Shown here: positions 17,709 to 25,795 of the stretch, piece after piece
Position numbering within the stretch: position 1 is the stretch's first letter
How the letters are laid out: every line of letters starts with the position of its first letter
Assembly (NCBI GenBank): GCA_965220835.1
Contig: OZ244842.1
Coordinates: 3,968,001-4,032,000, forward strand
Length of the DNA: 64,000 nt
Reading direction: 5' to 3'
Source: Azophilus sp965220835
GTDB taxonomy: Bacteria; Pseudomonadota; Gammaproteobacteria; Pseudomonadales; Azotimanducaceae
Position numbers and translations under genes: made by a program
The notes under the pieces: generated by a model
The model's input: only the letters and a program-made list of their open reading frames with translations
What the model was told of the DNA's origin: nothing
The model's database searches: none

Positions 17709-19529
17709 TTAGCTGAAGTTCAGGCCTTGCAGGCTGCCTTCCTCCCGCCACTCCTTAATCAACTGAAAAAAGGCCTCCGGCCCGCCGCCGTACTGGCTGC
17801 CCAACAGGGAGTTGCCCTCATCCACATGGCCCTCGTTGTTGTAGTAGCCGGGCGTGCATTCCTGGAGAAACTGGGCATTGAACATGGACATGGCCTTGAT
17901 GGTCTCCACCCAGGCGTCTTCGGCTTCCGTTGAGGCTTCCAGGCAGTGGTAGTTGTTGTTGCGGGCGTGGCCGATCATGTAGGCGATGTGGTTGCTTTGT
18001 TCGTTGAGCATGTGCGGGAAGTTGGCGGTGAAGCCGCCTTGCACCACGCCCATGAAGAAGCAGTTGGGGAAGCCATGGGTTTGGAAGCCGTGCAGGGTGC
18101 GCACGCCGCCGTCCCACTTGTCGCTCAGCGTCTGGCCGTCGCGCCCGGTGATCTCGTAGCCGGCCCGGCGGGTGTAGGCGGTGCCCACCTCGAAGCCGGT
18201 GGCGAAGATCAGGCAATCCACTTCGTACTCGACCCCATCCACCACCACGCCCTTGGGCGTGATGCGCTCAACCCCCCGGCCTTCGGTGTCCACCAACTGC
18301 ACGTTGGGCCGGTTGAAGGACGGCAGGTAGTCGTCGTGGAAGCAGGGGCGCTTGCAGAACTGGCGGTACCAAGGCTTCAGCGCCGCGGCGGTGTCCGGGT
18401 CTTCCACCAGCTCGTCCACTCGGGCGCGGATTTGCTCCATCTTCTTGAAGTCAGCCAGCTCCACCCGGGCGTTCATCTCCTCCAGGGTCAGGTTGCCATC
18501 GTTGGCCCGAGCCGCAGTGATGGTGGCGAGGTTGCGAATGATGTCCGTCCAGCCGTCGTTGACCAGGTCCTCATCCTGCATGCCGCCGGTGACCAGGATG
18601 TTGAAGTTCTGCATGCGCCGGTGCTGCCAGCCGCTTTCCAGGCTGCTCGCCCATTCCGGGTCCGTGGGCTTGTTGCCGCGCACGTCAATCGATGAGGGCG
18701 TGCGCTGGAAGACATAGAGCTGCTTCGCGGATTCGGCCAGGTGCGGCACGCACTGCACGGCAGTGGCGCCGGTGCCGATGATGCCCACCCGCTTGTCGCT
18801 CAAGCGGTGCAGGTTGCCCTCCGGGTCGCCGCCCGTGTAGCCGTAGTCCCAGCGGCTGGTGTGAAAGCAATGGCCGGCGAAGGATTCGACACCGGGAATG
18901 CCGGGCAGCTTCGGGCGGTTGAGCGGCCCGTTGGACATCACCACGTAGCGGGCGGTCATGCGGTCGCCGCGGTTGGTCTCCACCAGCCAGTGCTTGGCCG
19001 CCTCGTCCCAGCGCATGGCGGTGACTTCGGTTTGGAAGCAGGCGTTGCGATACAGGTCGTAGTGCTCGCCGATGGCGCGGCTGTGGGCGAGGATTTCCGG
19101 GGCGAAGCTGTACTTCTCCTTGGGCGTGTAGCCAATCTCCTCCAGCAGCGGCAGGTAGATGTAGGACTCGATGTCGCACTGGGCGCCGGGGTAGCGGTTC
19201 CAGTACCAGGTGCCGCCGAAGTCGCCGCCCTTCTCAATGATGCGCAGGTCGTCCACCCCGGCCTCCCGCAGCCGCGCCCCGGCCAGCAGCCCGCCGAAGC
19301 CGCCGCCGATGATGAGGATCTCCACGCTGTCGTTGAGCGCCTCCCGCTCAAAGCCGGGCGCCACGTAAGGGTCATCCAGAAAGTGCGCAAACTTGCCAGT
19401 GACCTCAACGTACTGCTCATTGCCATCCTGCCGCACCCGCTTGTCGCGCTCCGTGCGGTAGCGCTCGCGCAGGGCATCCGGGTTGAATCCAAGGTCGGAA
19501 TCCGCACGCGTGTGTGCCGCTTCGGCCAT
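17709..19529 (-). CDS. Baeyer-Villiger-type flavin monooxygenase
   Basis: 606 aa. The first Rossmann motif IIGGGFGG at residues 73-80 binds FAD and the second, GIIGTGATAVQ at 249-259, binds NADPH. Between them, residues 217-228 read FAGHCFHTSRWD, matching the type I BVMO fingerprint FxGxxxHxxxW(P/D). The ~65-residue extension before the first motif resembles the larger cycloalkanone/steroid BVMO group. It inserts one oxygen atom beside a ketone to give an ester or lactone. First gene of a compact operon BVMO - esterase - PhyH - serine hydrolase. Confidence 0.92.
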   Translation of the reverse strand: MAEAAHTRADSDLGFNPDALRERYRTERDKRVRQDGNEQYVEVTGKFAHFLDDPYVAPGFEREALNDSVEILIIGGGFGGLLAGARLREAGVDDLRIIEKGGDFGGTWYWNRYPGAQCDIESYIYLPLLEEIGYTPKEKYSFAPEILAHSRAIGEHYDLYRNACFQTEVTAMRWDEAAKHWLVETNRGDRMTARYVVMSNGPLNRPKLPGIPGVESFAGHCFHTSRWDYGYTGGDPEGNLHRLSDKRVGIIGTGATAVQCVPHLAESAKQLYVFQRTPSSIDVRGNKPTDPEWASSLESGWQHRRMQNFNILVTGGMQDEDLVNDGWTDIIRNLATITAARANDGNLTLEEMNARVELADFKKMEQIRARVDELVEDPDTAAALKPWYRQFCKRPCFHDDYLPSFNRPNVQLVDTEGRGVERITPKGVVVDGVEYEVDCLIFATGFEVGTAYTRRAGYEITGRDGQTLSDKWDGGVRTLHGFQTHGFPNCFFMGVVQGGFTANFPHMLNEQSNHIAYMIGHARNNNYHCLEASTEAEDAWVETIKAMSMFNAQFLQECTPGYYNNEGHVDEGNSLLGSQYGGGPEAFFQLIKEWREEGSLQGLNFS

Positions 19530-19567
19530 CTCGCCCCCAAGTTGCTTTCAGCCTTGTCAGGTGGGCA

Positions 19568-19597
19568 ATTTAAGGCGGCTTTGGCTACTGATTTCAA
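19568..19597 (-). promoter_or_regulatory. candidate sigma-70 promoter for the BVMO operon
   Basis: On the minus strand TTGAAA (19597-19592) and TTAAAT (19573-19568) are 18 bp apart and lie about 40-70 bp upstream of the BVMO ATG. The match to TTGACA/TATAAT is moderate, and no operator repeat is obvious. Confidence 0.3.
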
Positions 19598-19747
19598 GTC
19601 CCATCTTGAACCCCCGATAAGGTGGTAGCCAACGCGCGAATGCGGAAACCCCGCACGTCCGCCATCAATATTCAGCGTCCCGATGCGTGGCTCCCCTCCC
19701 GAGACTTGACCGTTCACCGCAACGCCAACTTCCCAACGTCGGCAGGA

Positions 19748-20308
19748 TCACCGCAAGTCGTACCAGACCCCACGACCACCACCGTGCTGGTTCAGGGTGC
19801 CGCGTTCAACCAATGCCCGGAAGTGCTGCTTCAGCGTATTGCGACTGGCGCCCGTCAGCTTGATGGCATCGCTCATAGTGACGCGGCCATGCTCGCGGGC
19901 GAACTCAACAATCTGCAGTGACAGCTCCGGCAGTGCGGCCACCACGATTCTCTCCCGCTCGACTTTCCTCTCGAGGCGCGAGACCTGTTCGCTCAGAGAG
20001 CGGAGGAAAAACACCAGCCACGGTTGCCAGTCCGGTGTCTCGGTACGTATGGATCCCTGCGTCTGGCGCAGCGCCAGATAGTAGGCCTCCTTGCTTTGCT
20101 CAACCACGCTTTCAGAGGAACTGTAGGGCACATAGACGTAGCCGGCCTGCAACAGCAGTAGTGTGGTCAGCACCCGGGAGAGCCGCCCGTTGCCGTCCTG
20201 GAAGGGGTGAATCTCCAGAAACACCACGATGCAGATTGCGATTATCAGCAGCGGATGCAGCTGGCCGGCTTCTCGCTCCCGGTTCACCCAGTCCACCAAT
20301 TCCGTCAT
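19748..20308 (-). pseudogene. Fic-domain protein, N-terminally truncated
   Basis: 186 codons remain of what is normally a ~350-400-residue Fic protein. The AMP-transfer motif is intact, HPFQDGNGRLSR at residues 34-45, and a C-terminal winged-helix-like part follows (VTMSDAIKLTGASRNTLKQHF). In-frame similarity extends a few codons upstream of ATG 20308 (TPRLMTEL) and then hits a TGA. The N-terminal half with the inhibitory helix is missing. Upstream sequence shows short gggtgcaaatg-type repeats, perhaps marking the deletion point. Either a dead gene or a minimal Fic core lacking its inhibitor. Confidence 0.75.
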
Positions 20309-20474
20309 CAGCCGGGGCGTGCATTTGCACCCGTTTTCGACGCGTACCCACTTTCACACCCATTTGCACCCATTCTTGGCGATGTCCGCCCCAACTGGCC
20401 ATCCGTGGCCATCCACTACCAAATGCCCGTCAACCGGACTATTCGACTTGATTACTGAAGGTCAGCAAGCGTTC

Positions 20475-20744
20475 ATGACGAAAACACCGCAACGGAACAG
20501 AGCCATGAACCAATCCAAATTCACCTGCAACCACATCAATCAGAAGCAACTCGCCAACCGCTGGGGTCTTTCCGAGCGGGCTCTGGAACGTTGGCTAGCT
20601 GGCCAACTTGACTCACGAAAGCGCGTGGATTCCAATCCTGCATCTACTCACAACGAGATGGGTCGGGATGAGCGCCAAAAAAACGGGAAAATGCTGGTGC
20701 GGCTGTGGCCAGCAGACACAAGGTCATTTCTGCTCGGGACATGA
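20475..20744 (+). CDS. small helix-turn-helix-like ORF
   Basis: 89 codons from ATG 20475 (ATG 20505 is an alternative). The central segment QKQLANRWGLSERALERWLAG looks like a helix-turn-helix of the type in small excisionase or plasmid-type regulators. The 3' half overlaps the next ORF in another frame and is probably out of frame, so the original protein may have continued into the Cys-rich ORF through a frameshift around 20600-20670. Confidence 0.4.
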   Translation: MTKTPQRNRAMNQSKFTCNHINQKQLANRWGLSERALERWLAGQLDSRKRVDSNPASTHNEMGRDERQKNGKMLVRLWPADTRSFLLGT

Positions 20745-20883
20745 TCGGTGGGTGGAGACGGCATTGCTCGAAATCGTCTATAGGAAAAACAATTTAGCTG
20801 ACATTCTTGACATGTTGGGTTTCAGCCCGGATAAGAGCATTCTCGAGGCACGAGATCGGTTGGCATCACAGGAGTCAGATTAG
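20668..20883 (+). CDS. small Cys-rich (CWCGCG...CSGHD) protein
   Basis: 71 aa from ATG 20668. The N-terminal 25 residues hold KCWCGCGQQTQGHFCSGHD, a compact Cys/His cluster of a type seen in many unnamed small bacterial proteins (CLCGCG...PGHD), likely a small metal-binding knuckle. The rest is helical (VETALLEIVYRKNNLADILDMLG). It overlaps the HTH-like ORF in another frame and ends 15 bp before an IS1380 relic. Function unknown. Confidence 0.5.
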   Translation: MSAKKTGKCWCGCGQQTQGHFCSGHDRWVETALLEIVYRKNNLADILDMLGFSPDKSILEARDRLASQESD

Positions 20884-20898
20884 GCATAGCCTCTCACC

Positions 20899-21700
20899 AT
20901 AGCCCGGATTTTGCACGACGTTGCCAGTTTAAGAGAGCCTCAGCCTTGCAGTCAGGTTATCTGACGCTCTCGAAAGAATCGGTCCGGCGAACCACTGGAT
21001 TGGGCCGTATTCAGCGGTCTGCGGGCGCAACTCCCCCAACCCCATGCTTTTGTCAGCGCGCCGGAGACAGCGCTCCGGGGATGTCAGGGCGGCTGCGGCG
21101 CGATGTCGGTGGCGTCGAAGTCCAGCACGATGCGCCTGGGCGGCTTCGGGTGCGCCGCCACGAACTGCCTGAACAGCGCCCCCTGCAGCTTGAGCGCCTC
21201 CCAAGGCGTGGACTTGCGCGCGAAACGGCACAGCGTCGACGGCTGGCTATCACGCCGTACGGCATCTCGGCCACCTGCGGGAAGCGTAGCTTCCCGATGA
21301 CGAACCTTCGGTTCGCCTGCAGCGCCAGGTCCAGCCGCAGCCTGCCGTGGTCGTTGAGGTCCTCGTGGCCAAGGATGAGGCCGAAAATCCGCTGCCGGAC
21401 GATGTCACGGGTGGCGTGGACAACGCTTTTGCGGCGCCGGTCGTTGCCAACGGCGTCGGCTGCCGCCTAGGTCAGCGCCATGCGACGGTCGGCCTCCGCC
21501 AGCAGCATCGGCCGCCGTTCGAGGTGACCTTCGCGCCCGTGAACTCGGCCTCGATACGGCGCCTTTTCGAGCGTGATAAACGGATCGGATCGTGGTAGCG
21601 TTTCGGCACGGCGGGTGTCCTCTTAGGATGGAACTCAACCCCTTGATTATCAAGGGCATTCCGCCGTTCCTCAACTACATTCGTGCAATATCCGGGATAT
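20899..21700 (-). mobile_element. internally deleted IS1380-family relic with both terminal inverted repeats
   Basis: Terminal repeats are visible: atagcccggattttgcacg at 20899-20917, and the reverse complement of 21682-21700 (atatcccggatattgcacg), 17 of 19 matching. On the minus strand the interior holds the N-terminal half of an IS1380 transposase, from RRIEAEFTGAKV through LLAEADRRMALT, an in-frame TAG, IVRQRIFGLILGHEDLND, a frameshift, and the characteristic VLDFDATD at about 21100. Everything after that Asp motif is deleted up to the far repeat. At about 0.8 kb it is less than half a normal element and cannot move by itself. I saw no clear target duplication. Confidence 0.82.
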
Positions 21701-21737
21701 GCGTCCGTAAGTTTGTCACACTGGTGATGCCAAGCAA

Positions 21738-22256
21738 GTGACCATTCGCCCCCAAGTGCCTATCGGGAGGTTAGTGCTTTCGTTCCTAGTAGCGCCGTTG
21801 CTGTTTGCATTGGTGCTCGCGAGCGATTTGGGTGGGCCTGAAAAATGGCTTTCAAGCCCGCTTTCGGCTTTGCTTATGACCGGCATCGTTCTCGCTGTAT
21901 CCTACCTCTGGGTGTTGGTCGTGAGTGTCCCGCTGTATCTGCTGTTCGTCCGTTTCGGCTTGGTGAGTTGGCACTACGCATTAATCGGCGGCGCTCTTAC
22001 CGTATTGCCGTTTGTCGGCCCCGATCTTTGGTCTGCTGTGGCGCATGGCTCGACTTACTTCCTGCCTTTCGTGGTCATTTACTCGAATTTGGGCATTGCC
22101 AGCGGCCTTGTGTTCTGGTTGATCGCGTTTCGAAACGCGGGAACGCCACGGATCCGGGGTGTTCGATTGTTCATTGGTTGGTCGGGATTGTTGTTGTTGT
22201 TGGTAAGCAACCTCATTGCCAAAATGGTCCTCTTTCAGCAAAGCCTGGATGGCTAG
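21738..22256 (+). CDS. hypothetical inner-membrane protein
   Basis: 172 aa from GTG 21738, 37 bp beyond the IS relic. Four or five hydrophobic helices are evident (LVLSFLVAPLLFALVLA, MTGIVLAVSYLWVLVVSVPL, VVIYSNLGIASGLVFWLIAF, WSGLLLLLVSNLIAKMVL). No motif identifies a family. It could be an immunity-like membrane protein given its position in the accessory island, but nothing in the sequence proves that. Confidence 0.6.
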   Translation: MTIRPQVPIGRLVLSFLVAPLLFALVLASDLGGPEKWLSSPLSALLMTGIVLAVSYLWVLVVSVPLYLLFVRFGLVSWHYALIGGALTVLPFVGPDLWSAVAHGSTYFLPFVVIYSNLGIASGLVFWLIAFRNAGTPRIRGVRLFIGWSGLLLLLVSNLIAKMVLFQQSLDG

Positions 22257-22341
22257 AAGGGGGCCGTCACAAAAGCCCGGTAGCTAGTACGGCTGCAGGT
22301 CCAATGCGCAATACCGTGGGCACCCGGTTGTATGGTCATGA

Positions 22342-22509
22342 TTGGGCTGGTGCGACCTCGCCGCGCTGTTGGACGCTGTTCTCTTCAACCCGATCGTCGG
22401 CAACAACGATGTCAATGGAAAGAACTTGTCGTTGCTGCATCTGGAAGATGCGACGACTCGCCTTGCACCGCTCTACGACCTAGACATTTCGGTTACCTTC
22501 CTGGAACTG
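22342..22509 (+). pseudogene. HipA kinase C-terminal fragment
   Basis: About 50 codons match the HipA catalytic core: NPIVGNNDVNGKNLSLL is the HipA catalytic loop (usual form ...GNNDAHGKNFSLL), followed by the metal-binding-loop equivalent LAPLYDLDI. No upstream HipA N-terminus or HipB partner remains. The fragment joins directly to the toxin-tip ORF at about 22500, so a recombination junction lies there. Confidence 0.7.
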
Positions 22510-22510
22510 G

Positions 22511-23230
22511 TTGACCGGGCTCGGCATCGGCGAGGGCGCCGCCAACACCGTGGCGGCGTCCCTGATCGGCGGCACCTCCTCCAAGCTCACGGGCGGGAAG
22601 TTCGCCAACGGGGCGGCCTGGGCGGCGTTCGCGTCCGGCATGTTCCGCGGCTCGACGGACCCCGCTGAGGCGCAGCAGTACACGCAGGAGGAAATCGATG
22701 CGGTGTCCGATGCTGAGTGGATATTCCCCGAAGGTCGGTCGAACAACTTGGCCGACTACGATCAGGTTCAAACCAATGGCATACTGGGCGACCGGGAAGA
22801 GGCCATCAAGCTGGCGAATAAATCCAGAATTCCAGTGTTCTTCAACCCGTCCAAGGGCTTCGTCCGCGACTTCGTTCAGTCGTTCGCGCAGAAGTTCGGC
22901 TTGGGCACCGACAGGATGGCCAAGGAGTTCGCGCTGAGCCTTGGGAGGGCCGGCCGCGCAATGAAGATCACCGCGCACAGCCAAGGCACGCTGACGGTGG
23001 CCAACGCCGCCATGCTCCACGGCCTGCCGCCCGGCTCGACCTACCATTTCAAAAGCCCGGCGCTGAGCCACCTCAGGTCAAGGGCAGCGCTCGGCGGCAC
23101 CCTGCAGTACAGCCAGCCATGGGGCGACGGCGCCAACCTGTGGGCGCCTTCGCTGAATCCGCTTAGGTGGGTCACCGGGTCGCTGGACCTGCTTTGCGGA
23201 TTCTGCACGCACCGGGAAAACGGCCTGTGA
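22511..23230 (+). CDS. orphan polymorphic-toxin C-terminal region with AHSQG hydrolase-like motif
   Basis: 239 codons from TTG 22511; in-frame sequence is open back to a TAG at 22481. The first ~45 residues (VAASLIGGTSSKLTGGKFANGAAW...FASGMF) match the segment that precedes the variable toxin domain in large RHS/hemagglutinin/CDI-type proteins. The rest has a Ser157-centred A-H-S-Q-G motif in MKITAHSQGTLTVANA, like the nucleophile elbow of alpha/beta-hydrolase lipases. No secretion or delivery domain remains; the upstream side is cut by the HipA fragment. The stop overlaps the start of the first lipoprotein gene (GTGA, 23227-23230), as expected for a toxin-immunity pair. Lipase activity is inference. 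Confidence 0.6.
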   Translation: MTGLGIGEGAANTVAASLIGGTSSKLTGGKFANGAAWAAFASGMFRGSTDPAEAQQYTQEEIDAVSDAEWIFPEGRSNNLADYDQVQTNGILGDREEAIKLANKSRIPVFFNPSKGFVRDFVQSFAQKFGLGTDRMAKEFALSLGRAGRAMKITAHSQGTLTVANAAMLHGLPPGSTYHFKSPALSHLRSRAALGGTLQYSQPWGDGANLWAPSLNPLRWVTGSLDLLCGFCTHRENGL

Positions 23231-23601
23231 CGCGGCGCGGAGCCAACGCGCTGCTGCTATTGAGCCTTCCGGTCCTCCTGCTGGCGGGCTGCTTTGGCAT
23301 TGGGGGCTTGCTGAACACTGACCCTGGTTACGACATCGTAACGGACGAACGCGGCAAGTGGTGGTTTGCGGATACGCCACGCAATTGGCGTGACTGGACG
23401 GAAATCATGGATGAGGACATTCAAGGTGAAGCTTCAGGCCAGAGAGTTCCTGGAGGGGTGGACTCATGGAACAAGAGTTGGCTTCTAATAATAGATGCCG
23501 TGAGAGAAAGCCAAGAAAACGCGGAAAAGTACGTTCGCTACATCGTGGAGAACCGAAGGTCCGCGGGACTGCCCGAGCTGGTCTTCGAGGACGGCAACTA
23601 G
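23227..23601 (+). CDS. lipoprotein, candidate immunity protein 1
   Basis: 124 aa from GTG 23227, translationally coupled to the toxin-like ORF (4-bp GTGA overlap). The signal peptide ends in LLAGC with the lipidated Cys at residue 22; no charged retention signal is obvious, so the location is inner or outer membrane, periplasmic side. The mature part is small, acidic and Trp-rich (NWRDWTEIMDE). I know no named family. Toxins acting on membranes from the periplasm are typically blocked by periplasmic lipoproteins (for example Tli proteins against Tle lipases), so the location fits. A paralogue follows. Confidence 0.6.
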   Translation: MTRRGANALLLLSLPVLLLAGCFGIGGLLNTDPGYDIVTDERGKWWFADTPRNWRDWTEIMDEDIQGEASGQRVPGGVDSWNKSWLLIIDAVRESQENAEKYVRYIVENRRSAGLPELVFEDGN

Positions 23602-23713
23602 TTCAGGATCGTCACTGAACAAGCCGAGTTGGATCATGTCGCACAAGCCATTGGAATGCCGCAATCACCCATGGCCTTCCGCCCGCCTCAACTTGTCGCT
23701 TCAGCAGCCCCCA

Positions 23714-24088
23714 GTGACGCGGCCGGGAGCCAACGTGCTGCTGCTATTGAGCCTTCCGGCCCTCCTGCTGGCGGGCTGCTTTGGCCTGGGAGGTCCGCTG
23801 GCCACTGACCCCCATTTGGAAACGGCAACGGACGAAAGCGGCAAGGCGTGGGGTGCGGACACGCAGCGCTATTGGCGCGACTGGACGGAAATCATGGATG
23901 AATACGTGAAACAGGAAGCCTCGGGTCAGGAAATCACCGGTGGGTTGGACTCATGGAACACCCGTTGGCTTCGGATAATAAAAGCCGTGAGAGGAGGCAG
24001 AGAGAACGCGGAGAGGTACGTTCGCTACATCGTGGAGAACCGAAGGTCCGCGGGACTGCCCGAGCTGGTCTTTGAGGACGGGAACTAG
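23714..24088 (+). CDS. lipoprotein, candidate immunity protein 2 (paralogue of 23227-23601)
   Basis: 124 aa from GTG 23714, the position equivalent to the first copy's start; an in-frame ATG at 23636 is possible but gives a poor leader. Same length, same LLAGC lipobox at Cys22, and the last 23 residues (ending LPELVFEDGN) are identical to copy 1, while the N-terminal mature region diverges (for example HLETATDES against GYDIVTDER). The duplication is therefore tandem, with differences concentrated in the first half, as seen when immunity genes diversify against related toxins. No second toxin separates the two copies. Confidence 0.6.
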   Translation: MTRPGANVLLLLSLPALLLAGCFGLGGPLATDPHLETATDESGKAWGADTQRYWRDWTEIMDEYVKQEASGQEITGGLDSWNTRWLRIIKAVRGGRENAERYVRYIVENRRSAGLPELVFEDGN

Positions 24089-24785
24089 TTCACGATCGAC
24101 ACTGAGCGCAACGACCTGAGTCATGCTCCATGATGGCGCTTCGTGAATGCCCCTGAATTCGAGGGGGGCGCCGTCCTCATGAAGCTCGAAATCGCCGGCG
24201 TTGGCTTGAGGCGCGTCGCCATCCAACCAGAATTGCAACGCTCGTACCAGGTGTGGCACGGCCATCGGCTGCAGGACCTTCTGCCCCTGTCCGGTGGCCC
24301 GACAGTTCGAAGACAACCCGCAAGCGGTGCAGCGCAGCACCTACAGCACAGCGGCGCCGAAGCGAATCGTGAGACGATCTGCCATTGTGGCCCAGGCTTT
24401 CTGCACCGGATGCAGGAGCAGGTGTCGGGCTTCCACCGCACGCACGTCTAAGATCTCCTAGGCCGGGAGCGGGGCTTGGCCGGTGTATTGGGGGGCGGGA
24501 TGCGGCGCGAGCGCACCACCAACGACGCCCACGGGCGGGTGTTCCAGCGCTTCGACGAGTCGCGCACGGCGGCGGATTGCACGGACTTCGGGGTGCGCCA
24601 CGTGTGCAACGTCCGCGGCCACGTCGCCAGGGTGGAGGACGCACGCTTGCGCAGCGGCGTCTCGAAAACGACCTACGCGGCGGGCCGGGTGGTCAAGGAG
24701 CGCCTCGGCGGCGCCGGCGGCCTGAAGTGCGTCCTCGGGCGCGACGGCCGAACGGGCCGGCTGCTGGGCATCGTCATTGATAAGC
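24089..24785. other. accessory DNA with no recognisable gene
   Basis: Roughly 700 bases between the second lipoprotein and a transposase relic. ORFs on both strands (for example 24143-24451 and 24476-24859 plus) overlap one another, lack credible ribosome sites, and match no family I know. The most protein-like is 24476-24859 (contains TTNDAHGRVFQRFDESRT), but I cannot support it as a gene. Probably decayed mobile DNA. Confidence 0.5.
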
Positions 24786-25073
24786 TTGGCGGCGGTGCTG
24801 CAGCCGAGCGACCGGGACGCGGCCTCGCGGGCCGGCGCGGTGCTCAAGCTGCTGGTTGACGCGCTGCGCGCCGAGTGGCCGGGCGTTGAGGTGGTGCTTC
24901 GGGGCGACTGCGGCTTCTGCCGCCCGCGCATCCTGCGCTAGTGCTAGAAGGCGGGCGTGGGCTACGTGCTGGGCCTGCCGTCCAATAGCCTCCTGGCGGC
25001 GCTGGACGGTAATCTTCGCATTGCAGTGCACATCCATGCTGATGCGGAAGACAAACCAGCGATGGCGACCTAA
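24786..25073 (+). mobile_element. IS1380-family transposase relic, central part
   Basis: Plus-strand frame from 24786 reads LAAVLQPSDRDAA, then LKLLVDALRAEWPGVEVVLRGDCGFCRPRIL, two in-frame TAG codons at 24939 and 24945, then GVGYVLGLPSNSLLAAL. This is the central catalytic segment of IS1380 transposases (usual form LLRADSGFCR...W; here Gly-Asp-Cys). The N-terminus and C-terminus are gone, and it is on the opposite strand to the relics at 2.3 and 20.9 kb. Clearly inactive. Confidence 0.75.
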
Positions 25074-25291
25074 TCGCAGCTTCTCTCTCGATCGATGGAG
25101 TGCTCTTCGTGCGGACGTAACGGGTGAATCGTTAAGCGGTCGCCGAAATTTCGGAGTCGCGTCTTTGGCGCCGTCAAGGCGGGTGATTCGAATCGATTGG
25201 CAGGCAACGCCTGAGTTCAGCGAACCCGGCGCTTCGATGGCGCCCAAAAATGCGAGTTGTGGAGGGCGCCCGTAAAACCGCCTGTCTCTGG

Positions 25292-25795
25292 CTACAGAAG
25301 CTCGCGGAGTTGCCGATCAATCAGGTGGTGTGGAACAAACACCGCCCGAACCGACTTCCATGCCTCCAGCGCTTCGATCAGAAGAGTCCGTTCGCACGCT
25401 CTTGTGATGTGAAGTTGATCGACGATCCACAACACCCCGTGGACGCGAAGTCCGCTTTTGGATGCAGCTTTGCGCAATTGCGAATCACCCGTTAGCAGGA
25501 TGCTGTCTTGAAAGGACTGAGCGGTGACAAGGCAGATGCAGTCGTTGGCCGAGAGGCGGCTAAACCTTCGCTTTAGAGCGAGGGCGTCCGCGATGCGATC
25601 AGGGTCAAGATCGTGAGTCTCCATGCCTCCATGATCGAGGATCGCCCAATCGCTGGGCGTGAAGCCCACCAACTCGGATGCGCGAATCGGCAGTGGGACT
25701 ACGAAGCGAAAGGGAAGGCGGCTGAGCGTTCGCAGAAGCCCCCCTTTGCGAAGGTCGATCAGGCACGAGGCGTCATTGACTATGACCCGGGGCAT
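25292..25795 (-). CDS. PIN-domain protein (probable toxin of an XRE-ImmA/PIN pair)
   Basis: 167 aa from ATG 25795. PIN-fold nuclease residues are in place: Asp8 in VNDASCLIDL, Glu41 in IRASELVGF, Asp85 in LSANDCICLVTA and Asp104 in LLTGDSQLRKAA. These four acids bind metal and cut RNA in VapC-like proteins. Its ATG shares one base with the stop of the upstream HTH-peptidase gene (TGATG), so it is translated only with that gene. This pairing of an XRE-COG2856 protein with a downstream PIN protein is a predicted type II toxin-antitoxin class; the RNA target is unknown. Confidence 0.82.
   Translation of the reverse strand: MPRVIVNDASCLIDLRKGGLLRTLSRLPFRFVVPLPIRASELVGFTPSDWAILDHGGMETHDLDPDRIADALALKRRFSRLSANDCICLVTAQSFQDSILLTGDSQLRKAASKSGLRVHGVLWIVDQLHITRACERTLLIEALEAWKSVRAVFVPHHLIDRQLRELL

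Noticed and set aside
24143..24859. Two plus-strand ORFs as genes
   Set aside because: They overlap other ORFs, lack ribosome sites and match no family I know; surrounding DNA is decayed.
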